Source: Streptomyces endocoffeicus (lineage in GTDB: Bacteria > Actinomycetota > Actinomycetes > Streptomycetales > Streptomycetaceae). Taken from it: a stretch of 64,000 bases of DNA. The first letter of the stretch is position 1. Each line of letters opens with the position of its first letter. The stretch lies in NCBI RefSeq assembly GCF_016741935.1, contig NZ_JAERRG010000003.1, forward strand, positions 124,001-188,000, in the 5' to 3' direction. Below, one piece after another: positions 51,683 through 59,508 of the stretch. Below the pieces are notes generated by a model. It was not told the DNA's origin. It saw only the letters and a list, made by a program, of their open reading frames with translations, and ran no database searches. The position numbers and the translations under genes are program-made.

Positions 51683-52567
51683 CTACTGAGCGGGGATGCC
51701 CAGCCGGTCGGCCACGGCGGTGAGGGCGGTCCCCAGCGGGAGCGCGACGCGGGTGACGGCGTGCTGGTCGCCCCGGGTCGGGTCCAGGTTGACGATCAGC
51801 ACCGGCTTTCCGTCCCGGGCCGCCTGGCGGACGAACCGGAGTCCGGACATCACCGTCAGTGAGGAGCCCAGGACCAGCAGCGAGGCCGCCTCGCGGACCA
51901 GCTCGCGGCAGTGCTCGACCCGCTTCGGCGGAACGGCCTCGCCGAAGAACACCACATCGGGTTTGAGGACGCCACCGCAGACCGTGCAGGGCACTACGCG
52001 GAAGTCCCCGACCTGTTCGTCGGTGAGGTCGGCGTCGCCGTCCGGGTTGATTCCGGCGGCCACCGGCTCGAAGCCCACATTGGCCTCCTCCAGCCGCCGG
52101 GCGAGTTCGCGGCGCGGGCTGAAGGTGCCGCAGGAGAGGCAGACGACCCGGTCCAGGCTTCCGTGGAGTTCCACGACGCCCTCGCTGCCGGCCGCCTGGT
52201 GCAGACCGTCCACGTTCTGGGTGATCACGCCCGAGAGCAGGCCGTGCCGCGCGAACGCGGCCACGGCCCGGTGCCCGGCGTTGGGACGGGCGCGGCCGAA
52301 GGTGCGCCAGCCGAGGTGGCTGCGGGCCCAGTACCGGCGCCGGGCCCGGGCGTCGGCCGTGAAGTCCTGGTAGGTCATCGGGGTGTGCCGGCTCAGGCTC
52401 CCGCCCACGCCCCGGTAGTCGGGGATGCCCGACTCCGTGGAGATGCCCGCACCGCTGAGCACCAGCACACCGCCGGTGCTCAGCGCGTCGGCGACCGGTT
52501 CCGGATCCGTGCTGCCCGGCGGCAGGTCCTCGGCAGGGGTCCAGCTCAAAGTGGGGCGCATACGCAT
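51683..52567 (-). CDS. Sir2-family NAD-dependent protein deacylase
   Basis: A 294-residue sirtuin. NAD-binding motifs are LVLSGAGISTESGIPDYRG and GVITQNVDGLHQAAG; the catalytic His is in VVELHGSLDRVVCLSCG. Four zinc Cys are in CLSCG and PCTVCGG, with a longer insert between the pairs. LKPDVVFFGEAVP and VLGSSLTVMSGLRFV complete the fold. It removes acyl groups from lysines of target proteins. ATG 52567 was chosen as the first of two close in-frame ATGs; the RBS is weak. It converges on the acyl-CoA ligase with 25 bp between, and its cellular target is unknown. Confidence 0.93.
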   Translation of the reverse strand: MRMRPTLSWTPAEDLPPGSTDPEPVADALSTGGVLVLSGAGISTESGIPDYRGVGGSLSRHTPMTYQDFTADARARRRYWARSHLGWRTFGRARPNAGHRAVAAFARHGLLSGVITQNVDGLHQAAGSEGVVELHGSLDRVVCLSCGTFSPRRELARRLEEANVGFEPVAAGINPDGDADLTDEQVGDFRVVPCTVCGGVLKPDVVFFGEAVPPKRVEHCRELVREAASLLVLGSSLTVMSGLRFVRQAARDGKPVLIVNLDPTRGDQHAVTRVALPLGTALTAVADRLGIPAQ

Positions 52568-52723
52568 GTCGCCAGAGTACGGAACGCGGCACGGTGACAC
52601 CTGGCGTATGCGAGGTGGGCGCGTTCACCTGGCCGCGGTTCCGGGCCGCGCTGATCGCCCGGGTCGCGGCCACCGGGACGACCACGGCCATGTGTTCAAC
52701 TCCAAAAGCGCGACAACGCGTTA

Positions 52724-52752
52724 TTGAGTCCCTGTGAAATCTCACCTACCAT
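52724..52752 (+). promoter_or_regulatory. Promoter for a leaderless methyltransferase mRNA
   Basis: TTGAGT (52724-52729) and TACCAT (52747-52752) are separated by 17 bp, each matching 4 of 6 consensus bases of a vegetative promoter. The expected start point is 7-8 nt further on, at or next to the ATG at 52760. There is no Shine-Dalgarno sequence before that ATG, which agrees with leaderless translation. Confidence 0.5.
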
Positions 52753-52759
52753 TTTCGAC

Positions 52760-53422
52760 ATGGCGAATCAAATTGCGGCCGGATCGGAACTTCTCGCATA
52801 TATGAGGGACTTCTCGCTGAGAGAAGATGAGATTCTGCGCGATCTGCGCCGGATGACCGCGGAGCTGCCCGGTGGGGAAGCGATGCAGGTCATGGCCGAA
52901 GAGGGGCAGTTCCTCGCGTTTCTGGTCGCGGCGACCGGAGTCGCGGAGGCGCTGGAGATCGGCACCTTTACCGGCTACAGCACCCTGTGCATGGCTCGCG
53001 CTCTTCCGCACCACGGGAGACTGATCACCTGTGACATAACCGATCGGTGGTCGGAGATCGGTGCCGATTATTGGCGGCGAGCGGGAATTTCCGAGCGGAT
53101 CGAGGTTCGTATCGGTCCGGCGACCGAAACTCTCCAGAAGATGCTCGACGACGGTTTCTCCGGCAGTTTCGGTCTCGTTTTCATCGATGCCGACAAGGCG
53201 AATTATCCGCGGTACTACGAGCTGGCGTTGCGGCTCGTGCGGCCGGGCGGGCTGGTGGTGGTGGACAACACGCTCTTCTCCGGCCGGGTCATCGACTCCC
53301 TCGCCGACGACGCGGACACCGCCGGTGTTCGTGAGCTCAATGCCATGATCCGGGACGACCGGCGGGTCGACGTGAGCATGCTCCCGATGGCCGACGGCAT
53401 CACTCTGGTCCGCCGGAGGTGA
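52760..53422 (+). CDS. O-methyltransferase, FkbG-like
   Basis: A 220-residue SAM-dependent O-methyltransferase of the caffeoyl-CoA/catechol type. Motif I is ALEIGTFTGYSTLCMARAL, the metal/SAM Asp is in LITCDITDRW, GLVFIDADKANYPRYYELAL holds the metal-binding Asp pair, and LVVVDNTLFSGRV follows. FkbG enzymes methylate hydroxymalonyl-ACP to methoxymalonyl-ACP, and all other genes of that pathway lie adjacent, which supports this assignment. It is on the opposite strand from the rest and converges on the FkbH gene with a 23-bp overlap. No RBS is seen before ATG 52760; a promoter is placed for a leaderless mRNA. Confidence 0.82.
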   Translation: MANQIAAGSELLAYMRDFSLREDEILRDLRRMTAELPGGEAMQVMAEEGQFLAFLVAATGVAEALEIGTFTGYSTLCMARALPHHGRLITCDITDRWSEIGADYWRRAGISERIEVRIGPATETLQKMLDDGFSGSFGLVFIDADKANYPRYYELALRLVRPGGLVVVDNTLFSGRVIDSLADDADTAGVRELNAMIRDDRRVDVSMLPMADGITLVRRR

Positions 53423-54521
53423 CCGGTGCCCGGCGGTCGGTGAGGTCCGGAGCGACGAGCCGGGCCGTCGTGGGGGCGGCCCGCCGCTCGGGCACGAGGT
53501 GCAGCAGCTGGACGTCCTCGCCGGAACTCCCGGCGACCGGCCCCCGGCAGTCGCAGGGCCGCTCGTCGAAACCGGCGAACCGGTAGGCGATCTCCATCAT
53601 CCGGTTGCGGTCGGTGGGGCGGAAGTCCGCCAGCAGGTGGACACCGGCCCGGCCCGCCTGGTCGACCAGCCAGTTGAGGATCATCGCCCCGGCCCCGAAC
53701 GCCACCACCCGGCACGAGGTGGCGAGCAGCCTGAGGTGCCATGCCTCCTTGTGCTTCTCGACCAGCAGCACACCCACGGCACCATGCGATCCGAAACGGT
53801 CGGTGAGCGTCGTGACCAGGACCTCATGGCTGGGGTGGGCGAGAAGCGCGCGCAGCGCCTCGTCCGGGTAGTGCACCCCGGTCGCGTTCATCTGGCTGGT
53901 GCGCAGGGTCAGTTCCTCGACCCGCGACAGCTCGTCCTCGGTGGCCCGTTCGATGCGCATCACCATGTCCAGCGAGCGGAGGAAGTCCTCGTGCGGGCCG
54001 GTGAACCGCTCCTGCTCGGCCGTGCGCCGGAAGCCGGCCTGGTACATCGTCCGGCGTCGGCGCGAGTCGACGGTCACCGACCTCGGGCTGAACTCGGGCC
54101 GGCCGAGCAGCGTCGTGGCGTCCTCCGCCGGGTAACAGCGCACGTCCGGCAGATGGTAGGCGACCTCGGCCCGCTCGGCCGGTTGGTCGTCGATGAAGGC
54201 GATGGTGCCGGGAGCGAAGTTCAACCGCTCGGTGATCCGGCGTACGGCCTCCGACTTGCGCCCCCAGCCGATCTCCGGCACGACGAAGTAGTCCGCGAGG
54301 CGGAGCGCCTCCAGCTGTGCCCAGGCGAGGTCGTGGTCATTGCGGCTGGACACCGACTGGAGTATGCCCCGTGCGTCCAGGCCGACGATCACCTCCCGGA
54401 TCGCCTCGGGCAGCACGACGGTCTCGTCCTCCAGCAACGTGCCGTGCCAGAGCGTGTTGTCGAGGTCCCAGACCAGGCACTTCACGGTCGTGGGCGGGAG
54501 CGGGGCGCTGCTGTCGCTCAT
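53400..54521 (-). CDS. FkbH-like glyceryl-ACP synthase (HAD family)
   Basis: A 373-residue FkbH protein, which dephosphorylates 1,3-bisphosphoglycerate and loads D-glycerate onto an ACP. The HAD domain has motif I CLVWDLDNTLWHGTLLED, SVSSRNDHDLA, and FIDDQPAERAEVAYHLPDV. The second half is the acyltransferase-like part: LRTSQMNATGVHYPDEALRA, GAVGVLLVEK, RVVAFGAGAMILNWLVDQA and FRPTDRNRMMEIAYRFAGF. ATG 54521 has AAGGAG at 6 nt and overlaps the stop of the acyl-CoA dehydrogenase gene (ATGA). It is the last gene of the leftward biosynthetic operon. Confidence 0.92.
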   Translation of the reverse strand: MSDSSAPLPPTTVKCLVWDLDNTLWHGTLLEDETVVLPEAIREVIVGLDARGILQSVSSRNDHDLAWAQLEALRLADYFVVPEIGWGRKSEAVRRITERLNFAPGTIAFIDDQPAERAEVAYHLPDVRCYPAEDATTLLGRPEFSPRSVTVDSRRRRTMYQAGFRRTAEQERFTGPHEDFLRSLDMVMRIERATEDELSRVEELTLRTSQMNATGVHYPDEALRALLAHPSHEVLVTTLTDRFGSHGAVGVLLVEKHKEAWHLRLLATSCRVVAFGAGAMILNWLVDQAGRAGVHLLADFRPTDRNRMMEIAYRFAGFDERPCDCRGPVAGSSGEDVQLLHLVPERRAAPTTARLVAPDLTDRRAPVTSGGPE

Positions 54522-55630
54522 ATTCGGCTCCTTGTGAGCGCGTGGTCGGCCAGGATCAGCTGGCACACCTCGTTGCTGCCCTCGATGATTTCCATGAGCT
54601 TGGCGTCGCGGTACGCCCGCGCGACGACATGACCGTCCTGCGCCCCGGCCGACGCGAGCACTTGGACCGCGGCGGCCGCGCCCTCGGCCGCGTGCGTGGC
54701 ACTGACGTACTTCGCCAGCACGATGGCGGGGACCAGACCGGCGTCGTTGTCGTCCCAGCAGCGGCTGGCGTGCTCACAGGCCCGGGTGGAGACCTGCTCG
54801 GCCGTCCACAGGTCGGCCAGGTGCCGGGCGACGAGCTGGTGCTGCCCCAGCGGCCGGCCGAACTGGTGCCGGGATCCGGCGTGCTCGACGGCCGCCGCCA
54901 CACAGGCCCGCAGGATTCCGACACAGCCCCAGGCGACGGAGATCCGGCCGTAGGCCAGGGCGGTCGTCACGAGCAGGGACAGCGGCTGCCGACCGCCGCC
55001 CAGCAGCCTGCTGAGCGGCAACCGCACGTCGTCCAGCCGGACCTCCGCGTGCCCGGCCGCCCGGCAGCCCAGCGGATCGGCCACCGGCCGCACCCGCACC
55101 CCGGGGGCGGTCCGGTCCACGACCACCACGGCACCTCCCTCGTCCATCCGGGCGACGACCAGGATGAGATCGGCGTATTCGGCGGCGGTCACCCACTTCT
55201 TGTGGCCGTTGAGCAGCAGGGTGTCCCCGTCGATGGTGACGGTGGTCTCGATGGCCGACAGATCGCTGCCCGCCTGGGGTTCGCTGAAGGCCACGGCCGC
55301 CGTCTCACCCGAGGCGAGCCGCGGCAGCAGCTCCGCCGCCTGCGCCGGGTCACCGAGCCGTTCCACGGTCCACGCGGCCATGCCCTGCGAGGTCATGACG
55401 CTCCGCAGCGAGCCGCACAGACTGCCGACATGGGCGGTGAACTCGCCGTTGTCCGCGCTGCTCCACCCCGGTCCGCCGTACCTCGTCGGGATCTGGGCGG
55501 CCAGTTGCCCGGCGGCGCCGAGTTTCCGCACCAGGTCCTCGGGCAGCCGGCCCGCCCGGTCCCAGCCGGACGCCCGGTCGCCGACCAGTTCGGTGACCGC
55601 CGAGGCCGCCGCGGCGACGGGTTCACGCAC
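54518..55630 (-). CDS. FkbI-like acyl-CoA (acyl-ACP) dehydrogenase
   Basis: A 370-residue flavoprotein of the acyl-CoA dehydrogenase fold. It has LAAQIPTRYGGPG, VAFSEPQAGSDLSAIET, GHKKWVTAAEYADLI, HQFGRPLGQHQLVARHLADL and MEIIEGSNEVCQLILADHAL. In methoxymalonyl-ACP pathways FkbI oxidises hydroxylated glyceryl-ACP intermediates; the ACP and FkbK partners directly upstream support that role. GTG 55630 overlaps the end of the ACP gene by a few bases, so translation is coupled. It overlaps the FkbH gene by ATGA at its 3' end. Confidence 0.9.
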   Translation of the reverse strand: MREPVAAAASAVTELVGDRASGWDRAGRLPEDLVRKLGAAGQLAAQIPTRYGGPGWSSADNGEFTAHVGSLCGSLRSVMTSQGMAAWTVERLGDPAQAAELLPRLASGETAAVAFSEPQAGSDLSAIETTVTIDGDTLLLNGHKKWVTAAEYADLILVVARMDEGGAVVVVDRTAPGVRVRPVADPLGCRAAGHAEVRLDDVRLPLSRLLGGGRQPLSLLVTTALAYGRISVAWGCVGILRACVAAAVEHAGSRHQFGRPLGQHQLVARHLADLWTAEQVSTRACEHASRCWDDNDAGLVPAIVLAKYVSATHAAEGAAAAVQVLASAGAQDGHVVARAYRDAKLMEIIEGSNEVCQLILADHALTRSRI

Positions 55631-55913
55631 CGGAGCCGCCCGGGGCGGGCTGCCGGAGCCGTTCGACCAGCGCGGCCATCCGCCGCACGGTGCGGAAGTT
55701 CTCCATCCGCAGGTCGGCGCCGCGGATGGCGATGCCGTACGACTTCTCCAGATGCACCACCAGCTCCATGGCGAAGAGCGAGGACAGTCCGCCGGAGCCG
55801 AAGACATCCTTGTCGGTCGCCCAGGTCGTCCCCGTACGCTTCGCCAGGAACCCCAGCATTTCCGTCTGGACGGTGCTGGATTCCGGCACCGGCTGGTCGG
55901 ATGACGTGGTCAT
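55623..55913 (-). CDS. Discrete acyl carrier protein, FkbJ-like
   Basis: A 96-residue carrier protein. The phosphopantetheine site is the first Ser of GGLSSLFAMELV (normally DSL or GLSS), in a helix-rich frame: VQTEMLGFLAKRTG before it and VVHLEKSYGIAIRGADLRM and TVRRMAALVERLR after. The size is normal for an ACP. It should carry the glyceryl, hydroxymalonyl and methoxymalonyl groups made by the neighbouring enzymes. ATG 55913 overlaps the FkbK stop (ATGA) and its end overlaps the FkbI start. Confidence 0.9.
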   Translation of the reverse strand: MTTSSDQPVPESSTVQTEMLGFLAKRTGTTWATDKDVFGSGGLSSLFAMELVVHLEKSYGIAIRGADLRMENFRTVRRMAALVERLRQPAPGGSGA

Positions 55914-56803
55914 GCCTGTTCTCCCTCGTACTCGTAGAAGCCGCGCCCGCTCTTGCGGCCGAGGTGGCCGGCCCGCACCAGCTCCAGCAGCAGATCGCAG
56001 GGACGGCACCCTTCGTCACCGGTCCGGCTGTGCAGCACCCACAGCGAGTCGACCAGGTTGTCAAGACCGATGAGGTCGGCGGTGCGCAGCGGGCCCGTCG
56101 GGTGACCCAGGCAGCCCTGCATGAGCCGGTCGACCGATTCGGCGCTCGCGGTACCCGCCGCCACCACGCGGACCGCGTCGTTGATCATGGGGTGCAGGAT
56201 CCGGCTGGTGACGAACCCCGGTGCGTCGTCGACCACGATCGGCTGCCGGCGCAGCGCGGTGAGCAGCGCCCGCAACGCGTCCAGGGTCGCCTCGCCGGTG
56301 TGGGTGCCCCGGATGACCTCGACCGTCCGGATCAGGTAGGGCGGATTCATGAAGTGGGTGCCGATCAGATCGACCGGCCGCGCCGTCGCCAGGGCCAGCT
56401 CGTCGATGGGAATCGACGACGTGTTGGAGATGATCGGGGTGCCCGGCGCGACCAGCGCGGACACGTCCGCGAGGACCTTCGCCTTGGCGTCGGGGTCCTC
56501 GGTGACCGCCTCGATCACCGCGGTGGGGGCCGTGTCGTCGGCCGCCGGCAGATCGGCGAGGGACGGGCCGGTGACGAGAGCGCCGGGGACGGTCTCCTCG
56601 GGCAGCGCGCCCATCAGCCGCGCCATCCGTACCTGGTGGTCGATCTTCGCCGGGGCCTCGTCCAGCCGGCGCCGGTCCGGGTCGATCAGCGACACCGCGA
56701 TCCCGTGCCCGACCGCCAGCGCGGCGATGCCCGAGCCCATCACCCCCGCTCCGAGCACCGCCAATCGACGCCCGGCGCCGGGCGTACCGTTCTCCGCTGC
56801 CAT
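55910..56803 (-). CDS. FkbK-like 3-hydroxyacyl-CoA dehydrogenase
   Basis: A 297-residue dehydrogenase. The Rossmann motif is LAVLGAGVMGSGIAALAVGHG; catalytic and binding elements are IISNTSSIPIDELALAT, LIGTHFMNPPYLIRTVEVI (with the catalytic His), VVDDAPGFVTSRILHPMINDA and the C-terminal DLIGLDNLVDSL and LGRKSGRGFYEY. In the methoxymalonyl-ACP pathway it oxidises glyceryl-ACP toward the malonyl state with NAD. GAGAGAGG precedes ATG 56803. A 112-bp gap separates it from the Rieske gene, the only wide gap in this operon, so a second promoter there is possible. Confidence 0.9.
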   Translation of the reverse strand: MAAENGTPGAGRRLAVLGAGVMGSGIAALAVGHGIAVSLIDPDRRRLDEAPAKIDHQVRMARLMGALPEETVPGALVTGPSLADLPAADDTAPTAVIEAVTEDPDAKAKVLADVSALVAPGTPIISNTSSIPIDELALATARPVDLIGTHFMNPPYLIRTVEVIRGTHTGEATLDALRALLTALRRQPIVVDDAPGFVTSRILHPMINDAVRVVAAGTASAESVDRLMQGCLGHPTGPLRTADLIGLDNLVDSLWVLHSRTGDEGCRPCDLLLELVRAGHLGRKSGRGFYEYEGEQA

Positions 56804-56915
56804 GTCGCCTCTCTCTGGTCACCGGCCCGGCCGGCCGGGCCGCGTCGCACACGGTGATCGGCGGCGAAGCGGCCCGGGAGCGGATCGAGCGCTCCCGGGC
56901 CGCCGTCGCCGGTGG

Positions 56916-58025
56916 TCACTCCTCCGAGCGGCTCGCGCCGGCCCGGGGAGGTCGCGGTGGCGTCAGATCGCCCGTGGGTTCCGTGTAGAACTGCTGCGCC
57001 CACTGCCGGTACCGGCCGATCGGACCGTCGCCCTTGGCGAGCTTCGGGTGGTCGACATGCTCCTGGTAGTGCCACATCAGCAGGTCCGCGCCGGTGTCGA
57101 CGCTCGCCACCCGCTGGAGGACGGTGCTGAGCAGCCGGGCGACGGGCATGGCTGCCGCGCGCCCCACCGCGCCGGGCACGCCGGGGATGCCGTTCAGCTC
57201 CAGCTTCGTACCGAACCGGAGCTGGATGCGTCCCGGGCTGGTGGGGGTCGCGTGGAGCATCACATAGAGGGTGCCCGCGCCCCGGGGCAGGACCGTGCGC
57301 GCCGCGATGGTGGCCAGTCCGATCACCGTGAGCGTGTAGGACTGGCGGAACCCGCGCATCATGGTGCCGCGGGCGGTCGCGGTGACGGTGCTGGTCGGTT
57401 CCCCGGCCACCGGAGCGCCCTCGATGTCGAGACCTTTGAGACCGTGCAGCGCCGGCAGATGACCCCAGTCGAAGGCGTTCTCGATGACGTCCTGCGGGTG
57501 ACCGGCGATATCGAAGGTGTCGTGGCTGTACGGCTGCCGGTCGTCCATGGGGAAGGCCGGGACCTCCCACTGCGGGGGCAGGCCGAGGGCGTGCCACCAT
57601 ACGTAGATCGAGCCGTTGGCCTCGCACACCGGGTACTGCGCCAGCGACGCCTTCGGCGGTGGTTTGTCGTAACCCGTGCGCACACAGGTGCCCTCCGGGC
57701 TGAACGCGAACCGGTGGAAGGGGCAGACGATGTCCTCGCCCTCGATCGATCCGCCGACCCCGAGATGCGCTCCCAGATGCGGGCACTGGGGCCGGACGGC
57801 CCGCAGCACGCCCTTGGCCGTCCGGTAGAGGACGACCTCCGTGCCCGCGATCGGGCGGGTGGTGACGGATCCGGGCCGCACCTCGTCGGTGAAGGCCAGA
57901 CAGAACCACCCGTTCGGATAAGGGAGGGAAGGAGTCCGCAGGCTGTCGGCCGGGGCCGCGCTGGGCAGGCGGACCCTCCGGGCGTTGAGAAGCTGCTTCA
58001 CCAGGGGCTTCAGGTGAGGCTTCAC
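56916..58025 (-). CDS. Rieske [2Fe-2S] non-heme iron oxygenase
   Basis: A 369-residue oxygenase. The Rieske cluster ligands are CPHLGAHLGVGG (Cys, His) and CPFHRFAFSPEGTC (Cys, His). The mononuclear iron site is in VIENAFDWGHLPALHGLKG, with His-x4-His spacing. The remaining ~200 residues form the substrate-binding domain. Overall it resembles single-component terminal oxygenases such as KshA-type enzymes, and needs a ferredoxin/reductase not seen here. GTG 58025 has AGGAG 7 nt upstream and lies 10 bp after the P450 stop. It probably oxidises the polyketide product as a tailoring enzyme. Confidence 0.9.
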   Translation of the reverse strand: MKPHLKPLVKQLLNARRVRLPSAAPADSLRTPSLPYPNGWFCLAFTDEVRPGSVTTRPIAGTEVVLYRTAKGVLRAVRPQCPHLGAHLGVGGSIEGEDIVCPFHRFAFSPEGTCVRTGYDKPPPKASLAQYPVCEANGSIYVWWHALGLPPQWEVPAFPMDDRQPYSHDTFDIAGHPQDVIENAFDWGHLPALHGLKGLDIEGAPVAGEPTSTVTATARGTMMRGFRQSYTLTVIGLATIAARTVLPRGAGTLYVMLHATPTSPGRIQLRFGTKLELNGIPGVPGAVGRAAAMPVARLLSTVLQRVASVDTGADLLMWHYQEHVDHPKLAKGDGPIGRYRQWAQQFYTEPTGDLTPPRPPRAGASRSEE

Positions 58026-58035
58026 GGCATCACTC

Positions 58036-59508
58036 CTAGTGCTTCACCGGGCAGCCGCCGGTGCCCGGCGGCGTGGATGGCTGGACGGACGTGGATGGCT
58101 GGGCGGGTGTGGACCGCGGCGTGGCCGCGTGCAGTTCGGCGTCGCCGGCGCCGCTCGTCCGCCTCTCACTGAGCCGCAGGCGCAGCCCGCGCGAACTCAG
58201 GCTGGTCTCCACCTTGGGCTCGAACGGCTGGTCGCCGACGGGCGTCAGCTCCCAGCGGGCGACGATGGCGGTGAGGGCCAGGATGGCCTCGGTGAGGGCG
58301 AACTGGTCCCCGATGCACTTGCGCGCCCCGGCGCCGAACGGGATGTAGGCGGCCCGGTCGGGCTGGCCGTCGAGCCAGCGGTCCGGGTCGAACCGGTCGG
58401 GGTCGGGGTAGAGGTCGGGCCGGCGGTGCAGGAGGTACGGGCTGAGCACGATGGTGCTGCCGCCCTTGAGCCGCACCCCGCCGAGTTCGGTGTCCTGCCG
58501 GACCGCGCGGGTCATCATCCAGGCGGGCGGATACAGCCGCAGCGTCTCGGTCACCACCCGGGCGGCCAGGTCGAGCGAGGGCAGGTGCGCGGGATCGACC
58601 TTCCCGCCGGCCAGGACCTGATCGGTCTCGGCCTGGAGCCGGTGCTGGACGTCCGGGTTCGTGGCGAGCAGGTGCAGCGCCCAGGCCAGGGTGATGGCCG
58701 TGGTCTCCATCCCGCCGAGGAAGAACGTGAGGGCCTCGTCCGCCAGTTCGGTGTCGCTCAGCTGCTTCTGGCCGTCCTGGCTCTCCTCGTCGACCGCCGC
58801 GACCAGCGTGGAGAGCAGGTCGGCATGGTCGGTCGGATCGGCACGCCGCTCGGCGATGATCTCCGCGATGGTGGCCGCCAGCCGGTCACGGGCCTGGTCG
58901 TACCGCCGCTTGCGCGGAGTCGGCACCCGGCGCAGCAGGGCCGGTGTCATCATCCGGCGGAAGAACGCGGTCACGATGGTGGAGGTGTCGGCGAGGGCCC
59001 GCCGCATGGTCTCCGCGGGCAGTGCGCCGCTGAACATCGTCTCCATGGTGGCTCGCGTCGTCAGCGTCATCATTTCCTGGGTGATGTCGAGGACGTCGCC
59101 GTCCCGCCAGGATGCCGCCTTCACCTCGGCCGCCCGGGCGAACACCGTCCCGTACCCGGCGAGCCGGGTGGGGTGGAACGACGGCTGGCACAGCCGCCGC
59201 TGCCGCCGGTGCAGGGGGTACGGGCAGGTGGACAGGCCGTCGCCGATGACCTCGCGGATCCGGTCGTAGATCGGGCCGCCCTTGTCGAAGACACGGTCGT
59301 TCAGGAACACCTGACGGGTCAGGTCCGGATCGCAGATCATCATGGCGGTACTCGGGCCCAGCCGGACGCGGACCATCTCGCGGTATTCGGACAGGGACAT
59401 GATGAACGCCAGTGGATCGCGGAGCAGGGGCAGTGCGTGGCCCAGCAGCGGCAGGGCCCGCGGAGCCAGCGGCACCGACGCGGCGGTCGCCGTACTCGTG
59501 TCCGTCAT
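58036..59508 (-). CDS. Cytochrome P450
   Basis: A 490-residue P450, longer than most bacterial class I enzymes because of its N- and C-terminal tails. The I-helix is LTFFLGGMETTAITLAWALHLL, the K-helix ETLRLYPPAWMMTRAV (E-x-x-R), and the heme loop PFGAGARKCIGDQFALTEAIL with the Cys ligand. It resembles the CYP102/CYP110-like soluble group more than typical macrolide hydroxylases. ATG 59508 has AAGGAG at 7 nt and overlaps the stop of the KAS III-like gene (ATGA). The Pro/Thr-rich tail ending GCPVKH is odd. It is a probable tailoring hydroxylase or epoxidase. Confidence 0.92.
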   Translation of the reverse strand: MTDTSTATAASVPLAPRALPLLGHALPLLRDPLAFIMSLSEYREMVRVRLGPSTAMMICDPDLTRQVFLNDRVFDKGGPIYDRIREVIGDGLSTCPYPLHRRQRRLCQPSFHPTRLAGYGTVFARAAEVKAASWRDGDVLDITQEMMTLTTRATMETMFSGALPAETMRRALADTSTIVTAFFRRMMTPALLRRVPTPRKRRYDQARDRLAATIAEIIAERRADPTDHADLLSTLVAAVDEESQDGQKQLSDTELADEALTFFLGGMETTAITLAWALHLLATNPDVQHRLQAETDQVLAGGKVDPAHLPSLDLAARVVTETLRLYPPAWMMTRAVRQDTELGGVRLKGGSTIVLSPYLLHRRPDLYPDPDRFDPDRWLDGQPDRAAYIPFGAGARKCIGDQFALTEAILALTAIVARWELTPVGDQPFEPKVETSLSSRGLRLRLSERRTSGAGDAELHAATPRSTPAQPSTSVQPSTPPGTGGCPVKH

